Shown here in pieces: positions 48,150-49,716 of a stretch of DNA of 49,716 nt. A model generated the notes under the pieces. The model was not told the origin of the DNA, made no database searches, and was given only the letters and a program-made list of their open reading frames with translations. Position 1 is the first letter of the stretch. Every line of letters begins with the position of its first letter. Position numbers and translations under genes: made by a program. The DNA lies in NCBI GenBank assembly GCA_017618275.1, contig JAFZUS010000183.1, positions 1 to 49,716 of the forward strand, given 5' to 3'. The DNA comes from Prevotella sp. Its GTDB lineage: Bacteria; Bacteroidota; Bacteroidia; Bacteroidales; Bacteroidaceae.

Positions 48150-49466
48150 ATGAAGATGAAGATTTTCAATCAACCGGTCCTTTTTATTGCCGCAGTCATG
48201 GCGCTTGGAACCGTTTCATGCAGTAAAGAGATCGATTTTGACAAGGAGAAATACACGAAATACAGGAAATATGTTTCTCCAGTAGACAGTGTGGATCAGA
48301 GCCATACGTGGCAACTGTCCACAAGCCGCACCTACCAGTTCACCCTGAATGGAAACATGGGGGCCAAGAAGTTGGAGATCTATAACGAAAACCCTGTGAC
48401 GTCTACGAATGCGGAACTGATGGCTCGCACCTTCGTGAAGGATGGACAGCAGGTGGCATTGTCCGTCTCCGTACCCGACTTGTTGACGACGCTCTATGCG
48501 GCTGTGGTTGATAATGCCGGCACCTATACCGTGACGAGTTTCAGTACGACGGAACACTATGTGGACTTTATTGACCCGATAGCCACGAAAGAGAAGCCTC
48601 GCATGGCCACACCGAATATCATGGCCTATACCTACTGTTATGAGGAGAACTACCCCGAACCGGGCGACTATGACTTCAACGACCTGGTGATGCATATCGG
48701 TCTGGAACGAACGGGGCAGAAGCAGATAGACATCCATGTGACACTGGTGGCGGTAGGTGCTTCAGGACAGATTGCGGGTGCCCTCCGTCTGGTAGGCTAT
48801 CGCTATCAGGATATTGAGAGCGTGGTGGCCAAGGACGGCAAGACGTTGAATGTCGATGTGCCGAAGATGTCGTACGGTCTGCTTCACAATGATGATATCT
48901 TCATAGAGGGCAGGAACGGAAACGGGAAGAAAGGCTACGGTGAGGCTGTCATCAACCTGTTCGTAGATGCCCATTGGGCCATGAGCGGTGGTGATATTGA
49001 GACCATCAACGACGAATTTGAACGTAGGAAATACAACGTGATGAGGTCGTTTACTGATCCGTATGACCAGACTTACGCCAAGACCGTCGACTTTACCGTT
49101 ACCTTCAAGAGTGAGAGCGGCCTGAACAGCCTGACACAGGAGATGATAGACCCGTTCATCATTACCTATTATATGGCTAACAGGATTGAGACGCACATGG
49201 ATGAGTACAAGAAGTCACAGACGCTCTATAATTATGATGACAACGTAGACTTCAAGGATGTCCCCTGGGCATTGAAGATTCCGACACAGTTCTTCCAATA
49301 CCCGTTGGAGGGTTGCCAGATTGGTTTCAGAAAGCGGACGGAGGATGGCACACCTGCCATGTTCGGAGCCTATATGACACTCGGCCATTCGTTTGGCGAA
49401 TGGGTGGAGAATCAGAATAACAGTCTCGACTGGTACCAGTATCCGACAGCAAACCAAGTATGGTAA
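48150..49466 (+). CDS. LruC-domain lipoprotein
   Basis: A 438-aa lipoprotein; ATG at 48150 or 48156, and an in-frame TTG at 48144 is less likely. Lipobox TVSC is followed by SKEIDFDKE, a plausible surface-export signal. QSHTWQLSTSRTYQF is the N-terminal 'HxW' element. The LruC core begins with EPGDYDFNDLVMHIGL (about 174-190) and ends with GHSFGEWVENQNN, closely matching the family's C-terminal pattern. LruC proteins were named from a Leptospira surface lipoprotein and are common but uncharacterised in Bacteroidetes. It is divergent from the two related lipoprotein genes and adjacent to the tRNA remnant. Confidence 0.82.
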   Translation: MKMKIFNQPVLFIAAVMALGTVSCSKEIDFDKEKYTKYRKYVSPVDSVDQSHTWQLSTSRTYQFTLNGNMGAKKLEIYNENPVTSTNAELMARTFVKDGQQVALSVSVPDLLTTLYAAVVDNAGTYTVTSFSTTEHYVDFIDPIATKEKPRMATPNIMAYTYCYEENYPEPGDYDFNDLVMHIGLERTGQKQIDIHVTLVAVGASGQIAGALRLVGYRYQDIESVVAKDGKTLNVDVPKMSYGLLHNDDIFIEGRNGNGKKGYGEAVINLFVDAHWAMSGGDIETINDEFERRKYNVMRSFTDPYDQTYAKTVDFTVTFKSESGLNSLTQEMIDPFIITYYMANRIETHMDEYKKSQTLYNYDDNVDFKDVPWALKIPTQFFQYPLEGCQIGFRKRTEDGTPAMFGAYMTLGHSFGEWVENQNNSLDWYQYPTANQVW

Positions 49467-49474
49467 AGGGGGAG

Positions 49475-49520
49475 TGGACCAGGTAGGGCTTGAACCTACG
49501 ACCTCCAGATTATGAGTCTG
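49475..49520 (-). tRNA. 3' fragment of tRNA-Met(CAT): attachment-site remnant
   Basis: Read on the minus strand, it contains the anticodon loop CTCATAA with stem CAGA/TCTG, the T arm GTAGG-TTCAAGC-CCTAC (49483-49499) and the acceptor 3' strand CTGGTCC plus discriminator A. CCA is not encoded, as usual in Bacteroidetes. Homology stops at 49520 inside the anticodon stem: the fifth pair is A/G and no D arm or 5' acceptor follows. The gene is therefore cut, as at the attR of an element that integrates into a tRNA 3' half. The intact tRNA should lie beyond the right end of the window. Confidence 0.85.
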
Positions 49521-49531
49521 TTAAAGTAAGA

Positions 49532-49676
49532 TTTTTTAAGATTTCACAAAATATTTTCTTGTATTCTATTTGGTTGTTTATCAGATATTTACTAATTTTG
49601 CAGCCAAAATAGGAAACTTTGTAATATCTTAAAAAACGACCCTTGGTGTTCGCGTGGTGTTCGCAAGGTGTTCGCG
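49532..49676. promoter_or_regulatory. integrase control region: inverted repeat, promoter box and 11-bp triple repeat
   Basis: TTTTTTAAGAT (49532-49542) and ATCTTAAAAAA (49626-49636) form a perfect 11-bp inverted repeat. TAATTTTG (49593-49600) is a promoter box between them. (T/A)GGTGTTCGC(G/A) occurs three times in tandem at 49644-49654, 49655-49665 and 49666-49676. Such sites beside a tRNA core are typical integrase or excisionase arm-binding and autoregulatory sites; function here is inferred. Confidence 0.6.
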
Positions 49677-49708
49677 GAAATAAAGGCGAAGAGCAACAGA
49701 TTTGAATT

Positions 49709-49716
49709 ATGAAGGC
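49709..49716 (+). CDS. start of a probable tyrosine-type integrase (partial)
   Basis: Only ATGAAGGC is inside the window. The call rests on position: an ATG after a promoter and repeated arm-type sites, immediately beside a split tRNA. No protein sequence can be examined. Confidence 0.35.

Noticed and set aside
49475-49520. Complete tRNA-Met gene
   Set aside because: No D arm or 5' acceptor strand can be found after 49520; only the 3' half is present.

Overview
The window looks like chromosomal DNA of a Bacteroidales bacterium, most probably Prevotella or a close relative. The evidence is the -7 promoter motif TAnnTTTG in front of most transcription units, the lack of Shine-Dalgarno sites, lipoproteins with acidic residues after the lipobox cysteine, C-terminal sorting tails of the type 'NLRGQRV..PTKGLYIINGKKVVIK', an S46 dipeptidyl-peptidase, a DUF3332 lipoprotein and the HU-like/'smalltalk' gene pair. 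No ribosomal RNA, CRISPR array or complete transposon is present.

Layout. 1-1.6 kb: an AT-rich regulatory region with four evenly spaced palindromes, an HU/IHF-like protein with a glycine-rich tail, and a tiny membrane peptide. 1.65-5.7 kb: dapB, signal peptidase lepB, a second signal-peptidase-like gene without the catalytic dyad, a WbqC-family gene interrupted in frame by two copies of a 63-bp palindromic element, and a DUF3332 lipoprotein. 5.7-13.8 kb: an arabinose-releasing cluster (GH127 facing GH146-GH51-CE1-type esterase). 13.9-16.5 kb: a lipoprotein, an ECF sigma factor and a protein joining an anti-sigma-like N-terminus to an outer-membrane beta-barrel. 16.6-23.2 kb: two GPH-family sugar transporters, a CE20-like acetylesterase, a GH43 enzyme and a second ECF sigma factor. 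Together the enzymes and transporters suggest handling of arabinose- and xylose-containing, acetylated or feruloylated plant oligosaccharides; no SusC/SusD pair is present.

23.2-40.4 kb is mostly housekeeping: 5'-nucleotidase, queC, ndk, a radical SAM DNA-repair-type protein, an M16 peptidase, a PfkB kinase, a DEAD-box helicase, a LOG-family protein, a GH2 enzyme, a DPP7-type S46 peptidase, a four-helix-bundle protein, a flippase and a SpmA-SpmB-like membrane protein. 40.4-40.9 kb is a non-coding island with an inverted repeat built of 9-mers, a perfect 16-bp palindrome, a 21-bp tandem array and two related terminators. 40.9-49.5 kb encodes three LruC-like lipoproteins and a large sorted surface protein. 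The window ends with the 3' half of a tRNA-Met(CAT) gene followed by promoter-like repeats and the first codons of a probable tyrosine integrase, so an integrated element most likely begins at about 49.5 kb.

The most unusual theme is the number of short repeat families at gene boundaries and inside reading frames: the 63-bp GGGGACAGTCCCC element twice in wbqC; a 105-bp inverted repeat in the M16 peptidase; a TTCCGG 9-mer in the helicase linker and at the 3' ends of two neighbouring genes; and 7- or 8-bp AT-rich tandem repeats directly upstream of three start codons. All frames stay open, which suggests repeated, tolerated insertion or expansion of small elements.
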